The notes under the pieces were generated by a model, which did not search any database, was not told where the DNA came from, and saw only the letters and a program-made list of their open reading frames with translations. DNA of 64,000 nt from assembly GCA_029961685.1 (NCBI GenBank), contig JARWKL010000014.1:20408452-20472451 (forward strand), given 5' to 3'. This document shows, in pieces, positions 26,321-39,100 of the stretch. The DNA comes from Aristolochia californica. Its lineage: Eukaryota > Streptophyta > Magnoliopsida > Piperales > Aristolochiaceae. Every line of letters begins with the position of its first letter. The stretch's first letter is position 1. Made by a program: the position numbers and the translations under genes.

Positions 26321-27445
26321 GCATTTTCAACATGTTTCTGGCATGTATATCCACCACGTTTAAAAACATGTTAGGATAAATTAGGAATCTCTTTCTTATA
26401 AAATTCCACCATGCTATCTGGGGTTGTACCAGTTGAATTTTCCCAACGTGGATAACAAAACTTTGATGTTCATTTTTAGTGCGTGAAAATAATTTTCCTC
26501 ACTCACATTTATTATAGTTTTCAAATTCTTTAGCATACATGAATTCTTAAATTTCCATTTTGTTGTGATCTATATTTGCCTTATCTTTTTGTTTGCGAGA
26601 AAACAGGGAGAGTGAAAAACTAATTTTTTTAAAAAAAATATATAACATCAAAAATGGAAATGCACAAATGCTGAGAGAGATAATTCCAAAAAGTATCTGT
26701 TATTTTTTTGGTCTTCTTTTTTTATAAAATAGGCAAAAAGTGGGATGTTTGGCTCTGGTAAATATCCAACCGCACGTTAACATAAGAATTTTAATTTTTT
26801 CTACTCGAAATTTTTGGATCATTAGGTCATTTGCATCTTCAACATGTTTCTGGCATGCATATCCACCACATTTAAAAACATGTAAGGATCAATTAGGAAT
26901 CTCTTTCTTATAAAATTCCACCAAGCTATCTGGGGTTGTACGAGTGGAATTTCCCCAACGTCGATAACAAAACTTTGGTGTTCATTTTTACTGCGTGAAG
27001 ATAATTTTCTTCACTCACATTTATTATACTTTTTAAATTCTTTTGCATACATAAACTCTAAAATTTCCATTTTGTTTTGATTTCTATTTGCCATTTCTTT
27101 TTGTTTACGAGAAAACTGGAAGAGTAAAAAACTCAAGTTTGAAAAAAAAAATTGAACTTCCAAAATGGAAATGCACAAATGCTGAGAGAGATAATTCCAA
27201 AAAGTATCTGAGAATTTTTATGTCTGCTTTTTTGTAAAATAGGCAAAAAGTGGGTTGTTTGGTTCTGGTAAATATCCCACCGCACGTTAACTTGAGAATT
27301 TTAATTTTTTCTACTCCTTGAAATTTTTGAATGATTAGGTCATTTGCATCTTCAACATGTTTCTGGCATGCGTATCCACCACGATTAAAAACATGTTAGG
27401 ATCAATTAGGAATCTCTTTCTTATAAAATTCCACCATGCTATCTG
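26321..27445 (+). repeat. Two-unit block nearly identical to 30,902-31,987
   Basis: The constant offset is 4,543 bp, 4,542 bp at the right end. Shared rare variants include CATGAATTCTTAAATTTCC, the T-run/A-run/TATAACATC segment near 26,633, GGTCTTCTTTTTTTATAAAA, CATAAGAATTTT, GTAAGGATCAATTAGG and TTTTTACTGCGTGAAGATAA. Similarity fades to ordinary satellite divergence further right. Confidence 0.9.
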
Positions 27446-28876
27446 TGGTTCTACCAGAGTAATTTTCCCAACATGGATAACAAAACTTTGATGTTCATTT
27501 TTAGTGCGTGAAAATAATTTTCCTCACTCACATTTATTATAGTTTTAAAATTCTTTAGCAAACATGATTTCTTAAATTTCCATTTTGTTGTGAACTATAT
27601 TTGCCTTATCTTTTTGTTTGCGAGAAAACTGGGAGAGTGAAAAACTCAATTTTGGAAAAAAAAAAATTGAACATCGAAAATAGAAATGCACAATTGCTGA
27701 GAGAGATAACTCCAAAAAGTATCTGTGATTTTTTTTGTCTGCTTTTTTGTAAAATAGGCAAAAAGTGGGATGTTTGGCTCTAGTAAATATCCAACCGCAC
27801 GTTAACATGAGAATTTTAATTTTTTCTACTCGAAATATTAGGATCATTAGGTCATTTGCATCTTCAACATGTTTCTGGCATGCATATCCACCACATTTAA
27901 AAACATTTTAGGAACAATTTCGAATCTCTTTCTTATAAAATTCACCAAGCTATCTGGGGTTGTACGAGTGGAATTTCCCCAACGTCGATAACAAAACTTT
28001 GGTGTTAATTTTAATGCGTGAGATAATTTTCTTCACTCACATTTATTATACTTTTTAAATTCTTTTGCATACATAAACTCTAAAATTTCCATTTTGTTTT
28101 GATCTCTATTTGCCATTTCTTTTTGTTTACGAGAAAACTGGAAGAGTGAAAAACTCAAGTTTGAAAAAAAAATTGAAATTCCAAAATGGAAATGCACAAA
28201 TGCTGAGAGAGATAATTCCAAAAAGTATCTGTGATTTATTATGTCCACTTTTTTGTAAAATAGGCAAAAAGTGGGTTGTTTGGTTCTCGGAAATATCCCA
28301 CCTCACGTTAACTTGAGAATTTTAATTTTTTCTACTTCTTGAAATTTTTGGATGATTAGGTCATTTGCATCTTCAACATGTTTCAGGCATGCATATTCAC
28401 CACGTTTAAAAACATGTTAGGATCAATTAGGAATCTCTTTCTTATAAAATTCCACCATGCTATCTGGGGTTGTACCAATTGAATTTTCCCAACGTGGATA
28501 ACAAAACTTTGGTATTCATTTTTAGTGCGTGAAGATAATTTTCCACACTCACATTTATTATAGTTTTCAAATTCTTTTGCGTACATAAACTCTAAAATTT
28601 CCATTTTGTTGTGATCTATATATGCCTTATCTTTTTGTTTACGAGAAAACGGGAGAGTGAAAAACTCAAGTTTGAAAAAAAAATTGAACTTCCAAAATGG
28701 AAGTGCACAAATGCTGAGAGAGATAATTCCAAAAAGTATTTGTGATTTATTATGTCCGCTTTTTTGTAAAATAGGCAAAAAGTGGGTTGTTTGGTTCTCG
28801 GAAATATCCCACCGCACGTTAACTTGAGAATTTTAACTTTTTCTACTCCTTGAAATTTTGGATCATTAGGTCATTT

Positions 28877-30860
28877 GCCTCTTAAACAAGTTTCTGGCAT
28901 GCATATCCACCACATTTAAAACATGTTAGGATCAATTAGGAATCTCTTGCTTTTAAAATTCCACCAAGCTATCTGGGGTTGTACTAGTGGAATTTCACCA
29001 ATGTGGATAACAGAAATTTGGTGTGAATTTTTAGAGCGTGAAAATAATTTTCTTCACTCACATTTATTATAGTTTTCAATTTTTTTTGCATACATAAACT
29101 TTAAAATTTCCATTTTGATGTGATCTATATTTGCCTTACGAGAAAACAGGGAGAGTGAAAAACTCAAGTTTGAAAAAAAAAAAATTGAACATCCAAAATT
29201 GAAATGCACAAATACTGAGGGAGATAATTCCAAAAAGTATCTGTGATTTTTTAGGTTTGCGTTTCTTTAAAATAGGCAAAAAGTGGGTTGTTTGGCTCTG
29301 GTAAATATCCCACAGCACGTTAACTTGAGAATTTTAATTTTTTATACTCCTTGAAATTTTTTGATGATTAGGTCATTTGCATCTTCAACATGTTTCTGGC
29401 ATGCATATCCACCACATTTAAAAACATGTTAGGATCAATTAGGAATCTCTTTCTTATAAATTTTCATCAAGCTATCTGGGGTTGTACTAGTGGAATTTCC
29501 CCAACGTGGATAACAAAATCTTGGTGTTCATTTTTAGTGCGTGAAAATAATTTTCTTAACTCACATTTTGCATAGTTTTCAAATTCTTTTGCATACATAA
29601 ACTCTAAAATTTCCATTTTGTTGTGATCTATAATTGCCTTATCTTTTTGTTTACAAGAAAACTGGGAGAGTGAAAAACTCAAGTTTGAAAAATAAATTGA
29701 ACATCCAAAATGGAAATGCACAAAGACTGAGAGATATAATTCCAAAAAGTATCTGTGATTTTTTAGGTCCATTTTTTGTAAAATAGGCAAAAAGTGGGTT
29801 GTTTGGCTCATGTAAATATCCCGTTGCACGTTAACTTGAGAATTTTAATTTTTTCTACTCCTTGAAATTTTTGGATGATTAGGTCATTTGCATCTTCAAC
29901 ATGTTTCTGGCATGCATATCCACCACATTTAAAAACATGTTAAGATAAATTAGGAATCTCTTTCTAAAAAAATTCCACCAAGCTATTGGGGGTTGTACTT
30001 GTGGAATTTTACTAACGTGGATAAAAAAATTTTGGTGTTCATTTTTAGTGCGTATAAATAATTTTCTTCACACACATTTATTATAGTTTTCAGATTCTTT
30101 TGCATACATAAACTGTAAAATTTTCATTTTGTTGTGATCTATATTTTCCTGATCTTTTTGTTTAGGAGAAAATTGGGAGAGTCAAAAATTCAAGTTTGGA
30201 AAAAAAATTGAACATCCAACATGGAAAAGCACAAATTCTAAGAGAGATAATTCGAAAAAGTATATGTGATTTTTTAGGTCCATTTTTTTGTAAAATAGGC
30301 AAAAAGTGGGATGTTTGGCTCTGGTAAATATCCCACCGGACGTTAACTTTAGAATTTTAATTTTTTCTACTCCTTGAAATTTTTGGATGATTAGGTCATT
30401 TGCATCTTCAACATGTTTCTGGCATGCATATCCACTACATTTAAAAGATGTTATGATCAATTACGAATCTATTTCTTAAAAAATTCCACCAGCTATCTGG
30501 GGTTATTCCTCTGGAATTTAACAAATCTTTAGTTTTCATTTTTAGTACGTTAAAATAATTTTCTTCTCTCACATTTATTATAGTTTTCAAATTCTTTTGC
30601 ATACACAAACTCTAAAATTTCCATTTTGTTGTGATCTATATTTGCCTTATCTTTTTGTTTACGAGAAAACTGGGAGAGATAAAAACTCAAGTTTGAAAAA
30701 AAAAAATTGAACATCCAAAATGGAAGTGCACAAATGCTGAGAGAGATAATTCCAAAAGAGTATCTGTGATTTTTTAGGTCTACTTTTTTGTAAACTAGGC
30801 AAAAAGTGGGAAGTTTGGCTCTGGTAAAAATCCAACCGCACGTTAACTTGAGAATTTTAA
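28877..30860 (+). repeat. Four-unit block A (related to B and C)
   Basis: Ordered markers are CTTTTAAAATTCCACC; TTGCCTTACGAGAAAAC at 29,131 (12 bp of the usual TTATCTTTTTGTTTACGAG lost); CTCACATTTTGCATAG; GATCTATAATTGCC; GGCTCATGTAAATAT at 29,805; TTTTACTAACGTGGATAAAA; AACATCCAACATGGAAAAGC; and GGAATTTAACAAATCTTT at about 30,513 (about 13 bp lost). The same markers occur in blocks B and C. Confidence 0.85.
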
Positions 30861-30901
30861 TTTTTTCTACTCCTTGAAATTTTTGGATGATTAGGTCATT
30901 T

Positions 30902-31987
30902 GCATCTTCAACATGTTTCTGGCATGCATATCCACCACGTTTAAAAACATTTTAGGATCAATTAGGTTGTACCAGTTCAATTTTCCCAACGTGGATAACA
31001 AAACTTTGATGTTCATTTTTAGTGCGTGAAAATAATTTTCCTCACTCACATTTATTATAGTTTTCAAATTCTTTAGCATACATGAATTCTTAAATTTCCA
31101 TTTTGTTGTGATCTATATTTGCCTTATCTTTTTGTTTGCGAGAAAACAGGGAGAGTGAAAAACTAATTTTTTTTAAAAAAAAATATAACATCAAAAATGG
31201 AAATGCACAAATGCTGAGAGAGATAATTCCAAAAAGTATCTGTTATTTTTTTGGTCTTCTTTTTTTATAAAATAGGCAAAAAGTGGGATGTTTGGCTCTG
31301 GTAAATATCCAACCGCACGTTAACATAAGAATTTTAATTTTTTCTACTCGAAATTTTTGGATCATTAGGTCATTTGCATCTTCAACATGTTTCTGGCATG
31401 CATATCCACCACTTTTAAAAACAAGTAAGGATCAATTAGGAATCTCTTTCTTATAAAATTCCACCAAGCTATCTGGGGTTGTACGAGTGGAATTTCCCCA
31501 ACGTCGATAACAAAACTTTGGTGTTCATTTTTACTGCGTGAAGATAATTTTCTTCACTCACATTTATTATAATTTTTAAATTCTTTTGCATACATAAACT
31601 CTAAAATTTCCATTTTGTTTTGATTTCTATTTGCCATTTCTTTTTGTTTACGAGAAAACTGGAAGAGTAAAAAACTCAAGTTTGAAAAAAAAAATTGAAC
31701 TTCCAAAATGGAAATGCACAAATGCTGAGAGAGATAATTCCAAAAAGTATCTGTGATTTTTTATTTCTGCTTTTTTGTAAAATAGGCAAAAAGTGGGTTG
31801 TTTGTTTTTGGTAAATATCCCACTGCACGTTAACTTGAGAATTTTAATTTTTCTACTCCTTGAAATTTTTGAATGATTAGGTCATTTGCATCTTCAACAT
31901 GTTTCTGGCATGCAAATCCACCACATTTAAAAACAAGTTAGGATCAATTAGGAATCTCTTTCTTATAAAATTCCACCATGCTATCTG
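30902..31987 (+). repeat. Two-unit block nearly identical to 26,321-27,445
   Basis: This is the partner of the block at 26.3 kb. It differs by a 38-bp deletion at 30,968, where AATTAGG joins TTGTACCAG directly, so that deletion happened after the duplication. Elsewhere only scattered point differences are visible, such as CACTTTTAAAAACAAG here against CACATTTAAAAACATG there. Confidence 0.9.
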
Positions 31988-32980
31988 GGGTTGTACCAGT
32001 TGAATTTTCCCAACGTGGATAACAAAACTTTGATGTTCATTTTTAGTGCGTGAAAATAATTTTCCTCACTCACATTTATTATAGGTTTCAAATTCTTTAG
32101 CATACATGAATTGTAAAATTTCCATTTTGTTGTGATCTATATTTCCTTATCTTTTTGTTTGCGAGAAAACTGGGAGAGTGAAAAACTCAATTTTGGAAAA
32201 AAAAAATTGAACACCGAAAATGGAAATGCACAAATGTTGAGAGAGATAACTCCAAAAAGTATCTGTGATTTTTTTGGTCTGTTTTTTAGTAAAATAGGCA
32301 AAAAGTGGGATGTTTGGCGCTGGTAAATATCCAACCGCACGTTAACATGAGCATTTTAATTTTTTCTACTCGAAATTTTTGGATCATTAGGTCATTTGCA
32401 TCTTCAACATGATTCTGACATGCATATCCACCACATTTAAAAACATGTTAGGATCAATTTGGAATCTTTTTCTTATAAAATTCAACCAAGCTATCTGGAG
32501 TTGTACTAGTGGAATTTCCCCAACGTCGATAACAAAACTTTGGTGTTAATTTTTTTTGCGTGAAAATAATTTTCTTCACTCAAATTTATTATAGTTTTCA
32601 AATTTTTTTCCATAGATAAACTCTAAAATTTCCATTTTGTTGTGATCTATATATGCCTTATCTTTTTGTTTATGAGAAAACAGGGAGAGTAAAAAACTCC
32701 AGTTTGAAAAAAAAATTGAACATCCAAAATGGAACTGCACAAATGCTGAGGGTGATAATTCCAAAAAGTATCTGTGATTTTTTATGTGCATTTTTTAGTA
32801 AAATAGCCAAAAAGTGGGTTGTTTAGCTATGGTAAATACCCACTGCATGTAACTTGAGAATTTTAACTTTTTCTACTCCTTGAAATTTTTGGATCATTAG
32901 GTCATTTTCCTCTTAAACCTGTTTCTGGCATGCATATCCACCACATTCAAAACATGTTAGGATCAATTAGGAATCTCTTG

Positions 32981-34257
32981 CTTTTAAAATTCCACCAAGC
33001 TATCTGGGGTTGTACTAGTGGAATTTCGCCAATGTGGATAACAAAAATTTGGTGTTAATTTTTAGTGCGTGAAAATAATTTTCTTCACTCACATTTATTA
33101 TAGTTTTTAATTTTTTTTGCATACATAAAATCTAAAATTTCCATTTTGATGTGATCTATATTTGCCTTACGAGAAAACTGGGAGAGCGAAAAACTCAAGT
33201 TTGAAAAAAAAAATTGAACATCCAAAATGGAAATGCACAAATGCTGAGAGAGATAATTCCAAAAAGTATCTGTGATTTTTTAGGTTCGCGTTTTTGTAAA
33301 ATAGGCAAAAAGTGGGTTGTTTGGCTCTGGTAAATATCCCACCGCACGTTAACTTGAGAATTTTAATTTTTTATACTCCTTGAAATTTTTTGATGATTAG
33401 GTCATTTGCATCTTCAACATGTTTGATGATTATGTCATTTGCATCTTCAACATGTTTCTGGCAAGCATATCCACTACATTTAAAAACATGTTAGGATCAA
33501 TTAGGAATCTCTTTCTTATAAAATTCCACCATGCTATCTGGGGTTGTACTTGTGGAATTTCCCCAACGTGGATAACAAAACCTTGGTGTTCATTTTTAGT
33601 GCATGAAAATAATTTTCTTAACTCACATTTTGTATAGTTTTCAAATTCTTTTGCATACATAAACTCTAAAATTTCCATTTTGTTGTGATCTATAATTGCC
33701 TAATCTTTTTGTTTACGAGAAAACTGGGAGAGTGAAAAACTCAAGTTTGAAAAAAAAATTGAACATCCAAAATGGAAATGCACAAATGCTGAAAGATAAA
33801 ATTCCAAAAAGTATCTGTGATTTTTTAGGTCCATTTTTTGTAAAATAGGCAAAAAGTAGGTTGTTTGGCTCATGTAAATATTCCGTTGCACTTTAACTTG
33901 AGAATTTTAATTTTTTCTACTCCATGAAATTTTTGGATGATTAGGTCATTTGCATCTTTAACATGTTTCTCACATGCATAACCACCACATTTAAAAACAT
34001 GTTAAGAGAAATTAGTAATCTCTTTCTTAAAAAATTTCACCAAGCTATCAGGGGTTGTACCTGTGGAATTTTACTAACATGGATAAAAAAACTTTGGTGT
34101 TCATTTTTAGTGCGTATAAATAATTTTCTTCACACACATTTGTTGTTTTCAAATTATTTTGCATACATAAACTGTAAAATTTTCATTTTGTTGTGATCTA
34201 TATTTTCCTTATCTTTTTGTTTAGGAGAAAATTGGGAGAGTCAAAAATTCAAGTTTG
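32981..34257 (+). repeat. Block B: first unit of a 1,277-bp tandem duplication
   Basis: The block begins at CTTTTAAAATTCC and ends at CAAGTTTG, where it abuts a second CTTTTAAAATTCC at 34,258. It carries the block-A markers TTGCCTTACGAGAAAAC at 33,162 and GGCTCATGTAAATAT at 33,867. It also contains a private 33-bp duplication. Its length of 1,277 bp is about 2.5 satellite units, so the join is out of the 512-bp register. Confidence 0.88.
33389..33454 (+). repeat. 33-bp direct tandem duplication inside a monomer
   Basis: The segment beginning TTTGATGATTAGGTCATTTG at 33,389 is repeated immediately at 33,422, with one change (TTATGTC for TTAGGTC), so the anchor occurs twice, at 33,408 and 33,441. 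The equivalent site in block C at 34,684 has one copy. The duplication therefore most likely arose in block B after B and C separated. Confidence 0.93.
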
Positions 34258-36150
34258 CTTTTAAAATTCCACCAAGCTACTGGGGTTGTACTAGTGGAAT
34301 TTCGCCAATATGGATAACAAAAATTTGGTGTTAATTTTTAGTGCGTGAAAATAATTTTCTTCACTCACATTTATTATAGTTTTCAAAATTTTTTTGCATA
34401 CATAAACTATAAAATTTCCATTTTGATGTGATTTATATTTGCCTTACGAGAAAACTGGGAGAGTGAAAAATTCAAGTTTGAAAAAAAAAATTGAATATCC
34501 AAAATGGAAATGCACAAATGCTGAGGGAGATAATTCCAAAAAGTACCTGTGATTTTTTAGTTTCGAGTTTTTGTAAAATAGGCAAAAAGTTGGTTGTTTG
34601 GCTCTGGTAAATATCCCATCGAACGTTAACTTGAGAATTTTAATTTTTTATACTACTTGAAATTTTTGGATGATTAGGTCATTTGCATCTTCAACATGTT
34701 TCTGGCATGCATATCCACCACATTTAAAAACATGTTAGGATCAATTAGGAATCTCTTTCTTATAAATTTCCACCAAGCTATCTGGGGTTGTACTAGTGGA
34801 ATTTCTCCAACGTGGAAAACAAAACCTTGGTGTTCATTTTTAGTGTGTGAAAATAATTTTCTTAACTCACATTTTGTATAGTTTTCAAATTCTTTCGCAT
34901 ACATAAACTCTAAAATTTCCATTTTGTTGTGATCTATAATTGCCTTATCTTTTTGTTTACGACAAAACTGGGAGAGTGAAAAACTCAAGTTTGAAAAAAA
35001 AATTGAACATCCAAAATGAAAATGCACAAATGCTGAGAGATATAATTCCAAAAAGTATCTGTGATTTTTTAGGTCCATTTTTTTGTAAAATCGGCAAAAA
35101 GTGGGTTGTTTGGCTCATGTAAATATCTCGTGGCACGTTAACTTGAGAATTTTAATTTTTTCTACTCCATGAAATTTTTGGATGATTAGGTCATTTGCAT
35201 CTTTAACATGTTTCTCGCATGCATATCCACCACATTTAAAAACATGTTAAGATAAATTAGTAATCTCTTTCTTAAAAAATTCCACCAAGCTATTAGGGGT
35301 TGTACCTGTGAAATTTTACTAACATGGATAAAAAAACTTTGGTGTTCATTTTTAGTGCGTATAAATAATTTTCTTCACACACATTTGTTATAGTTTTCAA
35401 ATTATTTTGCTTACATAAACTGTAAAATTTTCATTTTGTTGTGATCTATATTTTCCTTATCTTTTTGTTTAGGAGAAAATTGGGAGAGTCAAAAATTCAA
35501 GTTTGGAAAAAAAATTGAACATCCAACATGGAAAAGCACAAATGCTAAGAGAGATAATTCGAAAAAGTATATGTGATTTTATAGGTCCGCTTTTTTGTAA
35601 AATAGGCCAAAAGTGGGATGTTTGGCTCTGGTAAATATCCCACCGGACGTTAACTTGAGAATTTTAATTTTTTCTACTCCTTGAAATTTTTGGATGATTA
35701 GGTCATTTGCATCTTCAACATGTTTCTGGCATGCATATCCACTACATTTAAAAGATGTTATGATCAATTAGGAATCTATTTCTTAAAAAAATCCACCACC
35801 TATCTGGGGTTGTTTCTGTGGAATTTAACAAATCTTTGGTGTTCATTTTTAGTACGTTAAAATAATTTTCTTCTCTCACATTTATTATAGTTTTCAAATT
35901 TTTTTGCATACACAAACTCTAAAATTTCCATTTTGTTGTGATCTATAGTTGCCTTATCTTTTTGTTTACGAGAAAACTGGGACAGATAAAAACTCAAGTT
36001 TGAAAAAAAAAAAAATTGAACATCCAAAATGGAAGTGCACAAATGCTGAGAGAGATAATTCCAAAAAGTATATGTGATTTTTTAGGTCTGCTTTTTTGTA
36101 AAATAGGCAAAAAGTGGGAAGTTTGGTTCTGGTAAATATCCAAGCGCACG
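34258..36150 (+). repeat. Block C: second unit of the 1,277-bp duplication plus continuation
   Basis: The block restarts with CTTTTAAAATTCC and repeats the markers TTGCCTTACGAGAAAAC at 34,439 and GGCTCATGTAAATAT at 35,112. After the equivalent of block B's end, near 35,505, it continues with the rest of block A: AACATCCAACATGGAAAAGC, GGAATTTAACAAATCTTT near 35,820, and GATAAAAACTCAAG. Confidence 0.85.
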
Positions 36151-39100
36151 TTAACTTGAGAATTTCAATTTTTTCTACTCCTTGAAATTTTTGGATCATT
36201 AGGTCATTTGCATCTTCAACATGTTTCTGGCATGCATATCCACCACATTTAAAACATGTTAGGATCAATTAGAAATCTCTTTCTTATAAAATTCCACCAA
36301 CCTATCTGGGGTGGTACGAGTGGAATTTCCCCGACGTCAACAACAAAACTTTGGTGTTCATTTTTAGTGCATGAAGATAATTTTCTTCACTCACATTCAT
36401 TATAGTTTTCAAATTCTTTTGCATACATAAACTCTAAAATTTGCATTTTGTTGTGATCTATATTTGCCTTATCTTTTTTTTTACAAGAAAATTGGGAGAG
36501 TGAAAAACTCAATTTTGAAAAAAAAAAATGAACTTCCAAAATGGAAGTGCACAAATGCTTGGAGAGATAATTCCAAAAAGTATCTGTGATTTTTTAGGTC
36601 CTATTTTTTGTAAAATACGCAAAAAGTGGGTTGTTTGGCTCTAATAAATATCCCACCGCACGTTAACTTGAGAATTTTAATTTTTTCTACTCCTTGTAAT
36701 TTTTGGATCATTAGGTCATTTCCATCTTTAACATGTTTCTGGCATGCATATTCACCACATTTAAAACATGTTAGGATCAATTAGGAATCTCTTTCTTATA
36801 AAATTCCACATAGCTAACAGGGGTTGTAACAGTGGAATTTCCCAAACGTGGACAACAAAACTTTGGTGTTCATTCGTAGTGCGTTAAGATAATTTTCTTC
36901 ACTCACATTTATTATAGTTTCCAAATTCTTTTACATACATAAACTCTAAAATTTCCATTTTGTTGTGATCTATATTTGCCTTATCTTTTAGTTTACGAGA
37001 AAACTGGGAGAGCGAAAAACTCAAGTTTGAAAAAAAAAATTGAACATCCAAAATGGAAATGCACAAATACGAAGAGAGATAATTCCTTAAAGTATATGTG
37101 ATTTTTTATGTCTGCTTTTTTGTAAAATAGGCAAAAAGTGGGATGTTTGGTTCTAGTAAATATCCCACCTCACTTTAACTTGAGAATTTTAATTTTTTCT
37201 ACTCCTTGAAATTTTTGGATCATTAGGTCATTTGCATCTTCAACATTTTTCTGGCATGCATATCCACCACATTTAAAAACATGTTAGGATCAATTATGAA
37301 TCTCTTTCTTATAAAATTCTGCCTAGCTATCTGGGGTTGTACCAGTGGAATTTCCCCAACGTGGATAAAAAAAATTTGGTGTTCATTTTTAGTGCGAGAT
37401 AATAATTTTCTTCACTCACATTTATTATAGTTTTGAAATTCTTTTGCATACATAAACTCTAAAATTTCCATTTTGTTGTGATCTATATTTGCCTTATCTT
37501 TTAGTTTACAAGAAAACTGGGAGAGGGAAAAACTCAAGTTTGAAAAAAAAAAGAAAATAAAAAAAGGAAAAGTACAAATGCGGAGAGAGATATTTCCAAA
37601 AAGTATATGTTATTTTTTATGTCCATTTTTTTCTAAAATAGGCAAAATGTGGGATGTTTGGTTGTACTAAATATCCCACCGCACGTTAACTTGAGAATTT
37701 TAATTTTTTCTACTCCATGAAATTTTTGGATGATCAGGTCATTTGCATCTTCAACATGTTTCTAGCATGCATATCCACCACATTTAAAAACATGTTAGGA
37801 TCAATTAGGAATCTCTTTCTTATAAAATTCCTCCAAGCTATCTGGGGTTGTACGAGTGGAATTTCGCCAACGTGGATAACAAAAATTTGGTGTTCATTTT
37901 TAGTGCATGAAAATAATTTTCTTCACTCACATTGGTTTCAAATTCTTTTGCATACATAAACTCTAAAATTTTCATTTTTTTGTAATCTGTATTTGCCTTA
38001 TCTTTTTGTTTACGAGAAAACTGGGACAGTGAAAAACTCAAGTTTGAAAAAAAAAATTGAACATCCAAAATGGAAAAGCACAAATGCTGAGAAAGATAAT
38101 TCCAAAAAGTATCTTTCATTTTTTAGGTCCGCTTTTTTGTAAAATAGGCAAAAAGTGGGTTGTTTTGCTCAGGTAAATATCCAACCGCACGTTAACTTAA
38201 GATTTTTAATTTTTTCTACTCCTTGAAATGTTTGGATCATTAGGTCAGTTGCATCTTCAACATGTTTCTGGGTTGCATATCCTCCACATTTAAAATATGT
38301 TAGTATCAATTAGGAATCTCTTTCTTATAAAATTCCACCAAGTTATCTGGGGTTGTACTAGTGGAATTTCCCCAACGTAGATAACAAAACTTTGGTCTTC
38401 ATTTTTAGTGCGTGAAGATAATTTTCTTCTCACACATTTATTATAGTTTTCAAATTTTTTTGCATACATCAACTCCAAAATTTCAATTTTGTTGTGATCT
38501 TTATTTGCCTTATCTTTTTGTTTACAAGAAAAAACGGAGAGTAAAAACTCAATTTTGAAAAAAAAAATTGAACATCCAAAATGGAAATGCACAAATGCCT
38601 GGAAAGATAATTCCAAAAAGTATTTGTGATTTTTTAGGTCCGCTTTTTATTAAAATAAGCAAAAAGTCTGTTGTTTGGCTCTAGAAAATATCCCACCGCA
38701 CATTAACATCGGAATTTTAACTTTTTCTACTCCTTGAAATTTTTGGATGATTAGGTCATTTGCATTTTCAACATGTTTCTGGCATGCATATCCACCACAT
38801 TTAAAACATGTTAGGATCAATTAGGAATCTCTTTCTTATAAAATTCCACCAAGATATCTGGGGTTGTACCAGAGGAATTTCCCCAACGTGGATAACAATA
38901 CTTTGGTGATCATTTTTAGTGCGTGCAAATAATTTTCTTGAACCAGATTAATTATAGTTTTCAAATTCTTTTGCATACATAAACATTAAAATTTCCATTT
39001 TGTTGTGATCTATATTTGACTTATCTTTTTGTTTACGAGAAAACTGGGAGAGTGAAAATTTTACCCAAGTTTGAAAAAAAAAATTGAACATCCAAAATGG

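Larger units (their letters stand above)
26321..36209 (+). repeat. Satellite array, part 4, rich in recent internal duplications
   Basis: Anchors are at 26321, 26833, 27346, 27858, 28367, 28877, 29379, 29890, 30402, 30902, 31376, 31888, 32398, 32908, 33408 (with an extra copy at 33441), 33952, 34684, 35197 and 35709. Unit lengths depart from 512 bp more often here than elsewhere: 502, 500, 474, 732 across a junction, and 501. Several multi-unit blocks are repeated within these 10 kb and are listed separately. No gene was seen. Confidence 0.95.

Noticed and set aside
34257..34258. Assembly error as the explanation for all odd junctions
   Set aside because: It cannot be excluded for single junctions. 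However, several junctions are shared by different blocks (the 12-bp loss at 29,131, 33,162 and 34,439; the GGCTCACACG loss at 25,236 and 42,258), which shows that real inherited variants of this kind exist.
34674..35078. Open reading frames of 60-144 codons on both strands as protein genes
   Set aside because: The same peptides recur once per 512-bp unit with frameshifts at the poly-A and poly-T runs and stops at varying places. There is no codon periodicity, no ribosome or splice context and no recognised domain. They are translations of the satellite.
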